From assembly GCA_000406005.1 (NCBI GenBank), contig ASZN01000081.1, forward strand, positions 1-22,140: 22,140 nt of DNA, written 5' to 3'. The position numbers were made by a program, and so were the translations under genes. The notes under the pieces were generated by a model. It did not search any database and was not told where the DNA came from. It saw nothing but the letters and a program-made list of their open reading frames with translations. Positions 15,385 through 22,140 of the stretch are shown piece by piece (positions within the stretch are counted from its first letter, which is position 1; each line of letters starts with the position of its first letter). The DNA is from Candidatus Poribacteria bacterium WGA-3G. GTDB lineage: Bacteria; Poribacteria; WGA-4E; WGA-3G.

Positions 15385-15411
15385 CCCGTTTTTGTGCAGT
15401 TCAAAAACGGG
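15385..15411. repeat. hairpin after the cysteine desulfurase gene
   Basis: CCCGTTTTT (15385-15393) pairs perfectly with AAAAACGGG (15403-15411) across a nine-base loop. No T-tract follows on the plus strand, so it is a weak candidate terminator. The octamer GTGCAGTT in the loop recurs shortly downstream (near 15424). Confidence 0.5.
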
Positions 15412-15524
15412 TCTGTCCCTTTCCGTGCAGTTAATCCGCTTATTACCCCCAAATTCAGCACGTTTGGCATTGGCATAAAACTTGCGATTACCTCAAATAA
15501 CTATCTATTTTGGAGGTAACGACA

Positions 15525-17000
15525 ATGCGTATCAAAAGAACCTCAGGTGCCTTGATAACTTCTATGGTGCTCCACCTTGTCATAGCATTTGTTACTGGCA
15601 TCTATCTGATAACGCAAACGCCACAATTCCAAGAATTCATAGGGGCTGACCTGATTCAACTCAAAGTGCCGCCGGGTCCCAAGGTGCGGAAACCGATCGT
15701 CAAATCTGTTATTAAGCCGACGCTTCCGGAGAGAAATACCGTTGCTGAACAGATTCAGTTGCAACCCCGTGTACCGGCTCTGTTTCTTGACAGACTCGTT
15801 TTCGAACCACGAAGGGTGCTTGCAATTTCAGAGCAAACCATCAAGGTGAATCCACCCGTTGATCCAAACGTGCCGAGAATCGCCACACCCGACGAACCCG
15901 TACCAACGGTTGCAACACCAGCATATCTAACAGTATCGGATGCTCCTGATGCCTTGGCATTCTCGTCTCCTATGGCAAGCGCACCTTCTGTTAGGTTAGC
16001 AAATACGTATCGCGGTGTCGCTGGTACCGCCGTACAGGTGAAGGTCGCTTTTGAACGTCCGCCTGGACTGACAATGGTCGAAAACGTCGGTGCCGCACGT
16101 GAGGCACTCAGCGATGTTGTTGAAAACATCGTCCTCGGTAATGACGAAGTGCTGCCACTACCAAAAGGCGACCCTGGTGGACGCGTCATCGGTAGAGGGA
16201 AGGACATTCGCGGCGTATTCCGCTTCACACGGATCCGGCACAGCCTCTCTGATTGGTGGGCGGATGCCTCTGCTCTCAACGCATTAACGAATTGGCTCAA
16301 TGAGCGCACTAAAATTAAAACCGATATGAACGTTGACGGTGGCGCAGTGAAACTTACCGACGCCAACCTACTCAAAACACCTCTCGTTTTCATGACAGGA
16401 CATGATCCGTCGCTCGTCCGGTCCCGGAACCTTTTCGGTCGACAATATGGCGGACATAGGATTGATAGTCGTTTCAGTGAGGCTGAGGCAGCTGGGCTGC
16501 GTCGCTACCTTATTGAGAAAGGCGGGTTCCTCGTCTTTGACGACTGTGGTGTGAACGCACCCGCACAAGCGATGGTGCGTCTCTTCCTCGCACAGATGCG
16601 TTACGTCATGCCTGAGTATCAGATTGAACGGATTTCCAACGACCACGAAGTTTACAACAACTTCTACGAAATGGGCGGTCCTCCCGTTGGGTTTGATATT
16701 TTCTGGTGGGGCACACGTCCACCGAAACGGAACTACCTTGAAGGTGTTTCTGTCGGCAACAGGTTATCCGTTATTGTTGTCCGTCGCGACTATATGTGCG
16801 CCATGGAGACAGTGAGTATCCCAACACGCAGTGTGCACTATTCTCCCGGCGTCTATCGTTTTATGACGAATGTCATCGTGTACGCCTTGACGCACGGTCA
16901 GATCTCTGATTACTCCGACTATGTCCCAGAACATACATTAGCGAAAAGAGAACTCCCGACGCGCCCACCACAAGCCGCGAGCGTTGGTGATTTTGAATAA
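15525..17000 (+). CDS. membrane-anchored DUF4159 protein
   Basis: The 491-residue protein has one N-terminal membrane helix (about residues 10-32, ALITSMVLHLVIAFVTGIYL), a proline-rich region with PPGPKVRKPIVKSVIKP that recalls a TonB-type periplasmic linker, a middle beta-rich stretch, and a C-terminal DUF4159 domain (about 229-453). The DUF4159 hallmarks seen are FRFTRIRHSLSDWWADASAL, PLVFMTGHDP, LRRYLIEKGGFLVFDDC and YSPGVYRFMTNVIVYALTHG. DUF4159 has a glutamine-amidotransferase-like fold and is common in envelope gene sets of PVC- and Poribacteria-like genomes, with no proven reaction. The ATG at 15525 is chosen because GGAGG at 15512-15516 precedes it by eight bases; an earlier TTG overlaps that site. 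It stands alone between two hairpin-bearing gaps. Confidence 0.8.
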   Translation: MRIKRTSGALITSMVLHLVIAFVTGIYLITQTPQFQEFIGADLIQLKVPPGPKVRKPIVKSVIKPTLPERNTVAEQIQLQPRVPALFLDRLVFEPRRVLAISEQTIKVNPPVDPNVPRIATPDEPVPTVATPAYLTVSDAPDALAFSSPMASAPSVRLANTYRGVAGTAVQVKVAFERPPGLTMVENVGAAREALSDVVENIVLGNDEVLPLPKGDPGGRVIGRGKDIRGVFRFTRIRHSLSDWWADASALNALTNWLNERTKIKTDMNVDGGAVKLTDANLLKTPLVFMTGHDPSLVRSRNLFGRQYGGHRIDSRFSEAEAAGLRRYLIEKGGFLVFDDCGVNAPAQAMVRLFLAQMRYVMPEYQIERISNDHEVYNNFYEMGGPPVGFDIFWWGTRPPKRNYLEGVSVGNRLSVIVVRRDYMCAMETVSIPTRSVHYSPGVYRFMTNVIVYALTHGQISDYSDYVPEHTLAKRELPTRPPQAASVGDFE

Positions 17001-17039
17001 GGTTTATCTATTTTCCTGCACCAATTTAAGAATGTCTTT

Positions 17040-17068
17040 TGTAGGCGCGGTTGCAAACCGCGCCTACA
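17040..17068. repeat. perfect 13-bp palindrome downstream of the DUF4159 gene
   Basis: TGTAGGCGCGGTT (17040-17052), a GCA loop and AACCGCGCCTACA (17056-17068) form an exact inverted repeat. It resembles the palindrome at 5156-5182 in size, tiny loop and the pattern AGGCGxGGTT. It has no T-tract. Confidence 0.8.
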
Positions 17069-17098
17069 AGCATTTTGGCAAATCCCATTTTTTTCCTG

Positions 17099-17126
17099 TT
17101 GACAAAAAAGGCAATTCCCATAAAAT
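17099..17126 (+). promoter_or_regulatory. promoter for the tandem Ldh_2 genes
   Basis: A perfect TTGACA at 17099-17104 and TAAAAT at 17121-17126 are 16 bases apart, leaving a leader of about 60 nt to the ATG at 17195. Confidence 0.65.
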
Positions 17127-17194
17127 AAGATACACGGTTTGAGGTATCCATTACACTGCTAACAGAAATTCTATTGCATAAAAGGACATAAAAT

Positions 17195-18274
17195 ATGGAA
17201 AAGACGCATCTAATTCAGGCACCCCACCTACACGCTATTGCACGAAACATATTTGTCGCCGCAGGTACGACACGACACATCGCCGAGGATGTCGCCGAGA
17301 TACTTGTCAACGCACACCTCGCTGGGCATGATTCACACGGGCTCCTGCGCGTTCCCGCATATCTACGCGGTATTGATGCCGGACATCTGAAACCCGCTGC
17401 AGAACCTAAAATCCTCGCAGAGACACCGAATACCTTGCACATTGATGCACAACGCGGCTTCGGGCACTATGTCTCACGCTGGTCAATCCATAGAGCCATT
17501 GAGAAAGCGAAATCCGCCGTCTCCTGCAGTGTTAGCATTACCAACATTGGACATATCGGACGTTTAGGTGAGTACGCAGAAGCAGCAGCGAGAGCCGGAT
17601 GTATTGGACTTATTACTGTCGGGACAGGCGGCAAAGGCGCAGGACCAACGGTGCCCTATGGCGGTTCGCAAGGGACTTTCAGCACCAATCCGATTGCTAT
17701 CGGTGTCCCGACCGGCGACGACAGCCCGTTCATCGTTGACTATGCCACGAGTGTGATTGCGGAAGGAAAGATCCAAGTCGCACGAAGTAAAGGGATAGAT
17801 TTGCCTGAAGGTTGCATCCTTGACAAAAACGGGATACCCAGCGTCAAACCTGCCGATTTCTACGACGGCGGCGCGCTCCTCGCATTCGGAAAGCATAAAG
17901 GTTACGCCCTCGCTATGTTCACATGTCTGCTCGGGGGGCTGGCAGGAACATTCGATGTTGAGAGCGGCAGAATGAACGGGACCTTCATGCAGGCAATTGA
18001 TGTTAACGCCTTCACACCCGTTGAAGAATATCAGAAAGGCGTGCGCGCCTTCTTAGACGGCATCAAATCGACACCACCCGCACAAGGCTTCGACGAGGTA
18101 TTGGTACCCGGTGATTTCGAGGCCCGTTCTCGCGCACAACGGTTAAAAGAAGGCGTTGAGATACCCGATACGATCTACAACCAACTCCAAGAATGTGCAG
18201 AGAAACTGGACATCTCCATCGGCGAAGACTCCGTTGAAGATGACGACAGAGCACACTACGGCCCACTTTCATAA
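17195..18274 (+). CDS. Ldh_2-family NAD(P)-dependent oxidoreductase (malate / L-lactate / ureidoglycolate type)
   Basis: The 359-residue protein belongs to the Ldh_2 family, which reduces or oxidises 2-hydroxy acids with NAD(P) and is unrelated to classic lactate dehydrogenase. The family active-site set is present: H48 and R52 in GHDSHGLLRVP and H120 in NIGHIGRLGEY, corresponding to H44, R48 and H116 of the ureidoglycolate dehydrogenase AllD. Other hallmarks are STNPIAIGVPTGDD and HKGYALAMFTCLLGGLAGTF. Substrate cannot be fixed; malate, lactate, ureidoglycolate and sugar-acid derivatives are all known in the family. AAGGA at 17182-17186 sets the start. A close paralogue follows 156 bases downstream. 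This copy has an extra acidic C-terminal tail (SVEDDDRAHYG) and lacks the recurrent leader found before the other copy. Confidence 0.92.
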   Translation: MEKTHLIQAPHLHAIARNIFVAAGTTRHIAEDVAEILVNAHLAGHDSHGLLRVPAYLRGIDAGHLKPAAEPKILAETPNTLHIDAQRGFGHYVSRWSIHRAIEKAKSAVSCSVSITNIGHIGRLGEYAEAAARAGCIGLITVGTGGKGAGPTVPYGGSQGTFSTNPIAIGVPTGDDSPFIVDYATSVIAEGKIQVARSKGIDLPEGCILDKNGIPSVKPADFYDGGALLAFGKHKGYALAMFTCLLGGLAGTFDVESGRMNGTFMQAIDVNAFTPVEEYQKGVRAFLDGIKSTPPAQGFDEVLVPGDFEARSRAQRLKEGVEIPDTIYNQLQECAEKLDISIGEDSVEDDDRAHYGPLS

Positions 18275-18278
18275 CTCG

Positions 18279-18308
18279 CCTCACCGAACCGCAAAGAAAA
18301 TTAAAGAT
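18279..18308 (+). promoter_or_regulatory. recurrent leader, copy B (30-nt core)
   Basis: CCTCACCGAACCGCAA followed by an A-rich stretch matches the 30-nt 3' part of copies A and C. An ATG (18309) comes exactly 30 bases after its first base, as in the other two. The upstream half of the 61-nt unit is not present; the stop codon of the first Ldh_2 gene lies just before it. Confidence 0.7.
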
Positions 18309-18329
18309 ATGAAGATGCGCGTAGCTTGA
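18309..18329 (+). other. six-codon open reading frame behind leader copy B
   Basis: The ATG placed by leader copy B reads MKMRVA and stops at TGA (18327-18329). It could be a short leader peptide ahead of the second Ldh_2 gene, the vestige of a lost gene start, or simply show that the ATG belongs to the repeat. Nothing proves translation. Confidence 0.3.
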
Positions 18330-18369
18330 AACGAAGTGGAATGGTTTTTGCTTGGGTGTTTCTTCAGGT

Positions 18370-18430
18370 CTACGGAAAGGGACATCAAATCCCCAACCCA
18401 CCTCACCGAACCGCAAGGAAAATTTAAAAA
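18370..18430 (+). promoter_or_regulatory. 61-nt recurrent leader, copy C, abutting the second Ldh_2 ATG
   Basis: The unit starts CTACGGAAAGG, holds CCTCACCGAACCGCAAGG at 18401-18418 and ends A-rich against the ATG at 18431. It aligns without gaps to copy A ahead of the E1 beta gene. AAGGA at 18415-18419 is a possible ribosome site, but its 11-base distance is long. A small GGGA/TCCC fold is possible in its variable middle. Confidence 0.75.
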
Positions 18431-19468
18431 ATGAGAAAGCACACATTTCAAGCCGCAGACCTCCAGAAATTTACAAATGACCTCTTTGTCGCCGCTGGCA
18501 CACCACAACACATTGCCGACAACGTTGCCGAGATTTTGATCAAAGCCAATCTCGCTGGACACGATTCGCACGGTGTACTCCGGATCCCGTCCTACCTTGA
18601 GGGCATCGAAAACGGCGGCATCCAACCCGCTGCAGAACCGAATGTCCTTCGAGAAACCGATAACACGCTTCATATTGATGGCGAAAAAGGCTTCGGACAT
18701 CACACCGCTCGTTATGCAATCCGTCGCGCGATCGAGAAGGCGAAAAACGGACGCACCTGCTTCGCGACGCTTATTCGGACGGGACATATCGGTAGACTCG
18801 GTGAATACGGTCAGGAAGCTGCTGAATCCGGATGTATTGGTATTATCACAGTAGGTGGCGGTTCAAAGGGTGGTGGACGGATTCTCCCCTTTGGCGGTGC
18901 AGTCGGTGCACTCGGAACCAACCCTATTTCCATCGGTATCCCGACCGGTGATGATAGACCCTTCCTGATTGATTTCGCAACAAGTATGATCGCAAACGGC
19001 AAAACCTACGTCGCCACCAGCGAAAATCGGGATCTACCAGAAGGATGTGTCGTAGATAAACACGGGAATCCTACTGTCAAAACCGCTGAATACAACGATG
19101 GCGGTAATCTGTTGGCATTCGGTAGACACAAAGGCTACGCGCTTTCTCTGTACGTGGCACTCATCGGTGGACTGGCAGGGACGTTTAATATTGAAGCCGG
19201 ACAGATGAGCGGACTCCATATCCAAGTGATAGATGTCAACGCCTTCACACCACTTGAAGAATACCAGAAAGGCGTTCGCGCATTTTTAGATGCCATCAAG
19301 GCGACACCACCCGCCCACGGGTTTGATGAAGTGTTAGTCCCCGGTGACTTTGAAGCCAATACGCGTGCACATCGTCTGGCAAACGGCATTGATATACCGG
19401 ATACCATCTATCAGCAGCTTCAGGCGTGTGCTGAAAAGTTGGATGTTCCGATGGCACAAACACAGTAA
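18431..19468 (+). CDS. Ldh_2-family NAD(P)-dependent oxidoreductase, second copy
   Basis: This 345-residue paralogue of the preceding gene can be aligned along nearly its whole length and shares long identical blocks, such as TPLEEYQKGVRAFLD-type and DEVLVPGDFEA segments. Active-site residues are H47 and R51 in GHDSHGVLRIP and H119 in TGHIGRLGEY. Hallmarks GTNPISIGIPTGDD and HKGYALSLYVALIGGLAGTF are intact. It lacks the acidic tail of the first copy. Differences around residues 120-150 (GGGSKGGGRILPFGG against GTGGKGAGPTVPYGG) suggest an older duplication with possible change of substrate. The ATG directly follows leader copy C. The secreted WD40 gene begins 26 bases downstream and could be on the same transcript. 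Confidence 0.92.
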   Translation: MRKHTFQAADLQKFTNDLFVAAGTPQHIADNVAEILIKANLAGHDSHGVLRIPSYLEGIENGGIQPAAEPNVLRETDNTLHIDGEKGFGHHTARYAIRRAIEKAKNGRTCFATLIRTGHIGRLGEYGQEAAESGCIGIITVGGGSKGGGRILPFGGAVGALGTNPISIGIPTGDDRPFLIDFATSMIANGKTYVATSENRDLPEGCVVDKHGNPTVKTAEYNDGGNLLAFGRHKGYALSLYVALIGGLAGTFNIEAGQMSGLHIQVIDVNAFTPLEEYQKGVRAFLDAIKATPPAHGFDEVLVPGDFEANTRAHRLANGIDIPDTIYQQLQACAEKLDVPMAQTQ

Positions 19469-19494
19469 TTGATGCTGATTAGGCGGTTTATCGC

Positions 19495-22020
19495 ATGTCG
19501 TTCAAATACCTCTTCCTCACCCTAACGGTTTTGTTGATGCTTCCGTTCACTGCCTTCACGCAGGAGCACACTTTTTTTCGGCACGGCGGTAGCGTGAGGA
19601 CAGTGGCATACTCGCCAGTGAATCCGCTCGTCATCGCGAGTGGCGGAGATAGCCGTGCGGTCATGTTATGGGACTTGCAGAACGACACATTGACAACACT
19701 CGGTTCACACGCTGACACCGTCAACGCTGTCGCTTTTTCTCCGGACGGTCAGCTCCTCGCAAGTGGTGGTGATGACTACGCTTGTAAATTGTGGGATGTT
19801 CCACTGAAAAGGCGTGTCGCGACTTTTGAACATATTGTCAATAGAAGCCGCTCACAAATTAAAGCAGTCGATTTTTCTGCCGATGGACAACTGCTGGCGA
19901 CTGCCGGAATCGACGTAAAATTGTGGAACGTCCAGACCCGTGCAGAGATAGGCACACTTGAACACGGTAGATGGGTGTTTGCACTCGCCTTCTCACCCGA
20001 TGGGCAGTTTCTTGCCACAGGGGACGAGACCGGACAGGTTAACGTCTGGGACGTCCAAAGGCAACAGATTGTTGCACAATTCACAGGGGACGCTACAACG
20101 GTCTATTCTGTTAAGTTTTCTCCGGATGGTAAAATTCTTGCGGGTGCGGGATATGCAGGAGAGATTGGATTGTGGAGAGTAGAGAATTGGGAACGTCTCG
20201 GCACGCTTTCTGTTAGCGCGACCGTCTTTACGGTCGATTTTTCACCCGATAGCACCACGCTCGTCAGTACGGGTCACGAATCTGTGAACCTCTGGACAGT
20301 CGGCACCGGTGAAAAGATTACCTCACTTACAGGACACACGGGTTGGGTAAATGCGGTAGCCTTTTCAACGGATGGAGAGACACTCATGAGCGGCGGCGAT
20401 GATGAGACGCTCCGTCTCTGGGACATCACCCCGTACGCTTCCGCAACGCAAGAGATCGTACGGGTTATCTATTTCCTCCCACGCGATCGCAGCCTGCAAC
20501 CCGATATGTGGACGAAACTCGATAGGCTGATAAGAGATGTCCAAAGCTTCTACGCCGACGAGATGGAACGCAACGGGTTCGGCAGAAAGACCTTCACCTT
20601 TGAAACCGATGAAGATGGAGAAACGCTCGTCTACCGCGTCGATGGACAGTTCAACGACGGGTACTATCATACAGAAACGAATGACAAAGTCTATACCGAA
20701 GTTGCCTCTCAGTTTGATATGGAGAAGCACGCCTATCTTATTGTTGTAGACATCAGCAGTGAATTCATTAATACAGAAGATACGTGTGGCGTTGGAGGCG
20801 GTTATTGGCGTGACGGTGAAACCGCCCTAAGAACGGTTGGCGGATACGCAGTTATTCCTGCATCCGGTCAATGTTTTGATGCTGAAGCCGGTACATCTGT
20901 GGCAGCACACGAACTCGGACACGCCTTTGGATTGGAGCACGACTTTCGAGAGGATGCCTATATCATGTCCTACGGTGCAGCACCGAATCGGTTATCAAAG
21001 TGTGCCGCTGGCTGGTTAGCCGCGCATCGCTTCTTTAACACCGACCAAACAGCCTTCAATGAACCGACGCTCCTACGGATGCTCACGCCAACCTCTTACG
21101 CACCGAATACTGAGGATTTTAACCTACAGTTTGCGATAGCAGATACAGATGGTATCCACCAAATTCAATTGCTCGTTCCGACGACCTCTGAAGACCCCGC
21201 ACCCGGTTTCAAGATGCACAGTTGTATGGACGGCGATATGCAAAGCAGCACCGTCCAATTTGAGACACCGACGTTAGTTGAATATCGAGAAAACGCCGTC
21301 GCGCTTCAAGTTATTGATGTGTATGGTAATATCACGCGGCAGGAATACACGCTCACGGCAGATGATACACTGACTGTCGAAAAAATCGAAAACCCGATGG
21401 ATGTCAACGGCGATGGAATCGTGAGTGTTGACGATCTGACGTTAGTTGTCGAAAGTTTCGGCGAAACGATCCCGAGGGATGCCGATCCGAACCCAGATGT
21501 TAATGGAGACGGTGTTGTTAACATCATAGATGTCTTCTTAGTTTTTTCACAGTTGGATAACGTGCCGACAGCACCTGCACTGCACGCACTCACGGCTGCA
21601 GACCTACGAACTTGGATCAACCAAGCCAAAAACCTTGATATTTCAGGCGACGTTTCACCACTCCCTGCTGACACTGTGGAAAAGGGCATCACTATCCTTG
21701 AACGCCTCCTCGCAACGCTGGTACCGACAGAGACAGTACTCCTCCCAAATTATCCAAACCCTTTTAACCCGGAAACGTGGATACCGTATCAACTCGCTGA
21801 AGCAGCGGATGTGACATTGTACATCCATTCTATGAACGGCGTTTTGGTGCGGACATTGAGACTCGGGCATCAGTCAGCCGGAAGGTATCAGAACCGAAAC
21901 CGTGCGGTGTATTGGGACGGTAGGAACGAACACAGTGAACCCGTCGCAAGCGGTGTCTATTTCTATACACTAACAGCAGGAAATTTCACCGCAACGCGTA
22001 AAATGTTAATACAGAAGTAG
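19495..22020 (+). CDS. secreted WD40 propeller - metzincin-like protease - dockerin - FlgD/T9SS-like protein
   Basis: The 841-residue protein has a signal peptide (hydrophobic 6-18, likely cut near TAFTQ, residue 22). Seven WD40 repeats fill about 25-315, ending in LWDL, LWDV, LWNV, VWDV, LWRV, LWTV and LWDI (last W309), a full seven-bladed propeller. A protease domain follows (about 320-510) with the zinc motif HELGHAFGLEH (H472, E473, H476, H482) and a Met-turn IMSYG (M491), both metzincin signs. A beta domain (about 525-630) precedes two dockerin-type calcium loops, DVNGDGIVSVDDL (D636) and DVNGDGVVNIIDV (D668). The C-terminus (about 748-841) carries NYPNPFNPETWIPYQL and ASGVYFYTL, a FlgD/T9SS type A sorting-like fold. 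Likely extracellular or surface bound; the protease target is unknown. AGGCGG at 19481-19486 sets the start. Confidence 0.9.
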   Translation: MSFKYLFLTLTVLLMLPFTAFTQEHTFFRHGGSVRTVAYSPVNPLVIASGGDSRAVMLWDLQNDTLTTLGSHADTVNAVAFSPDGQLLASGGDDYACKLWDVPLKRRVATFEHIVNRSRSQIKAVDFSADGQLLATAGIDVKLWNVQTRAEIGTLEHGRWVFALAFSPDGQFLATGDETGQVNVWDVQRQQIVAQFTGDATTVYSVKFSPDGKILAGAGYAGEIGLWRVENWERLGTLSVSATVFTVDFSPDSTTLVSTGHESVNLWTVGTGEKITSLTGHTGWVNAVAFSTDGETLMSGGDDETLRLWDITPYASATQEIVRVIYFLPRDRSLQPDMWTKLDRLIRDVQSFYADEMERNGFGRKTFTFETDEDGETLVYRVDGQFNDGYYHTETNDKVYTEVASQFDMEKHAYLIVVDISSEFINTEDTCGVGGGYWRDGETALRTVGGYAVIPASGQCFDAEAGTSVAAHELGHAFGLEHDFREDAYIMSYGAAPNRLSKCAAGWLAAHRFFNTDQTAFNEPTLLRMLTPTSYAPNTEDFNLQFAIADTDGIHQIQLLVPTTSEDPAPGFKMHSCMDGDMQSSTVQFETPTLVEYRENAVALQVIDVYGNITRQEYTLTADDTLTVEKIENPMDVNGDGIVSVDDLTLVVESFGETIPRDADPNPDVNGDGVVNIIDVFLVFSQLDNVPTAPALHALTAADLRTWINQAKNLDISGDVSPLPADTVEKGITILERLLATLVPTETVLLPNYPNPFNPETWIPYQLAEAADVTLYIHSMNGVLVRTLRLGHQSAGRYQNRNRAVYWDGRNEHSEPVASGVYFYTLTAGNFTATRKMLIQK

Positions 22021-22097
22021 AAGTATCCGCCGAAAACGCGAACACAAACCAATTCCACAAATAATACCATTTCTGATTTTATTTGCCTCTTATGTAG

Positions 22098-22116
22098 CAT
22101 AGACTGTTAGTCTGTG
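22098..22116. repeat. short palindrome at the window's right end
   Basis: CATAGACT (22098-22105), GTT and AGTCTGTG (22109-22116) form an 8-bp stem with one T-G wobble. It is the only structure seen in 22021-22140, and has no T-tract. Confidence 0.5.
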
Positions 22117-22140
22117 TTCCGGTATGACACCGTATTTCAT

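Noticed and set aside
15755..16393. A 212-residue minus-strand reading frame inside the DUF4159 gene
   Set aside because: Serine/threonine-rich low-complexity shadow with no motif, opposite a well-supported gene.
19495..22020. Reading the dockerin loops as proof of a cellulosome
   Set aside because: No cohesin, scaffoldin or glycosidase is in the window; dockerin-type loops occur in many secreted proteins without a cellulosome.

Overview
The window looks like chromosome from a Gram-negative-type, uncultured marine bacterium, most probably Candidatus Poribacteria or a close relative. This is inferred from gene content: tandem phytanoyl-CoA-dioxygenase-like (PhyH) proteins, a DUF4159 protein, Ldh_2-family oxidoreductases, and a secreted giant with a dockerin pair and a C-terminal NPFNPETW-type FlgD/T9SS-like domain. 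Lipoprotein signals and a LpoB-like protein indicate an outer membrane. No search was run, so the taxon is a hypothesis. Base composition and codon style look even throughout, apart from one insertion sequence.

Layout. 1-2740: a near-consensus sigma70 promoter drives a secreted beta-sandwich protein and a PhyH dioxygenase; a second promoter drives a second PhyH protein. 2764-5127: an Npt1/Npt2-like (nucleotide-transporter family) membrane protein gene split near its 3' end by a complete 1123-bp insertion sequence with 17-bp perfect inverted repeats and an 8-bp target duplication. 5226-7664 (minus strand): a 2-oxoacid dehydrogenase E1 beta gene without its alpha partner and a class III (HemL-like) aminotransferase. 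7839-9609: promoter, argJ, a small retropepsin-like protease and a terminator. 9651-11968: tRNA-Gly, tRNA-Cys and tRNA-Val, then a threonyl-tRNA synthetase that lacks the N-terminal TGS domain. 12108-15345: a LpoB-like lipoprotein, a TPR-rich COG3014-like lipoprotein and an IscS/NifS cysteine desulfurase. 15525-17000: a membrane-anchored DUF4159 protein. 17195-19468: two tandem Ldh_2 dehydrogenases. 19495-22020: a secreted protein with a WD40 propeller, a metzincin-type protease domain, a dockerin pair and a sorting-like C-terminus.

The most unexpected signal is non-coding. A 61-nt leader occurs directly upstream of two unrelated genes on opposite strands (E1 beta at 6210-6270 and the second Ldh_2 gene at 18370-18430), with the ATG at exactly the same place. 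A third, shorter copy (18279-18308) also has an ATG exactly 30 nt after its conserved start, but there it opens only a six-codon reading frame. A partial fourth copy lies at 7727-7746. Several short, nearly perfect palindromes with tiny loops also sit between genes.

No CRISPR array, rRNA, prophage or recognisable defence island is visible. The only gap over 300 bases without a protein gene (9545-10180) holds a terminator, tRNA genes and promoters. Positions 1-171 and 22021-22097 show nothing I can name.
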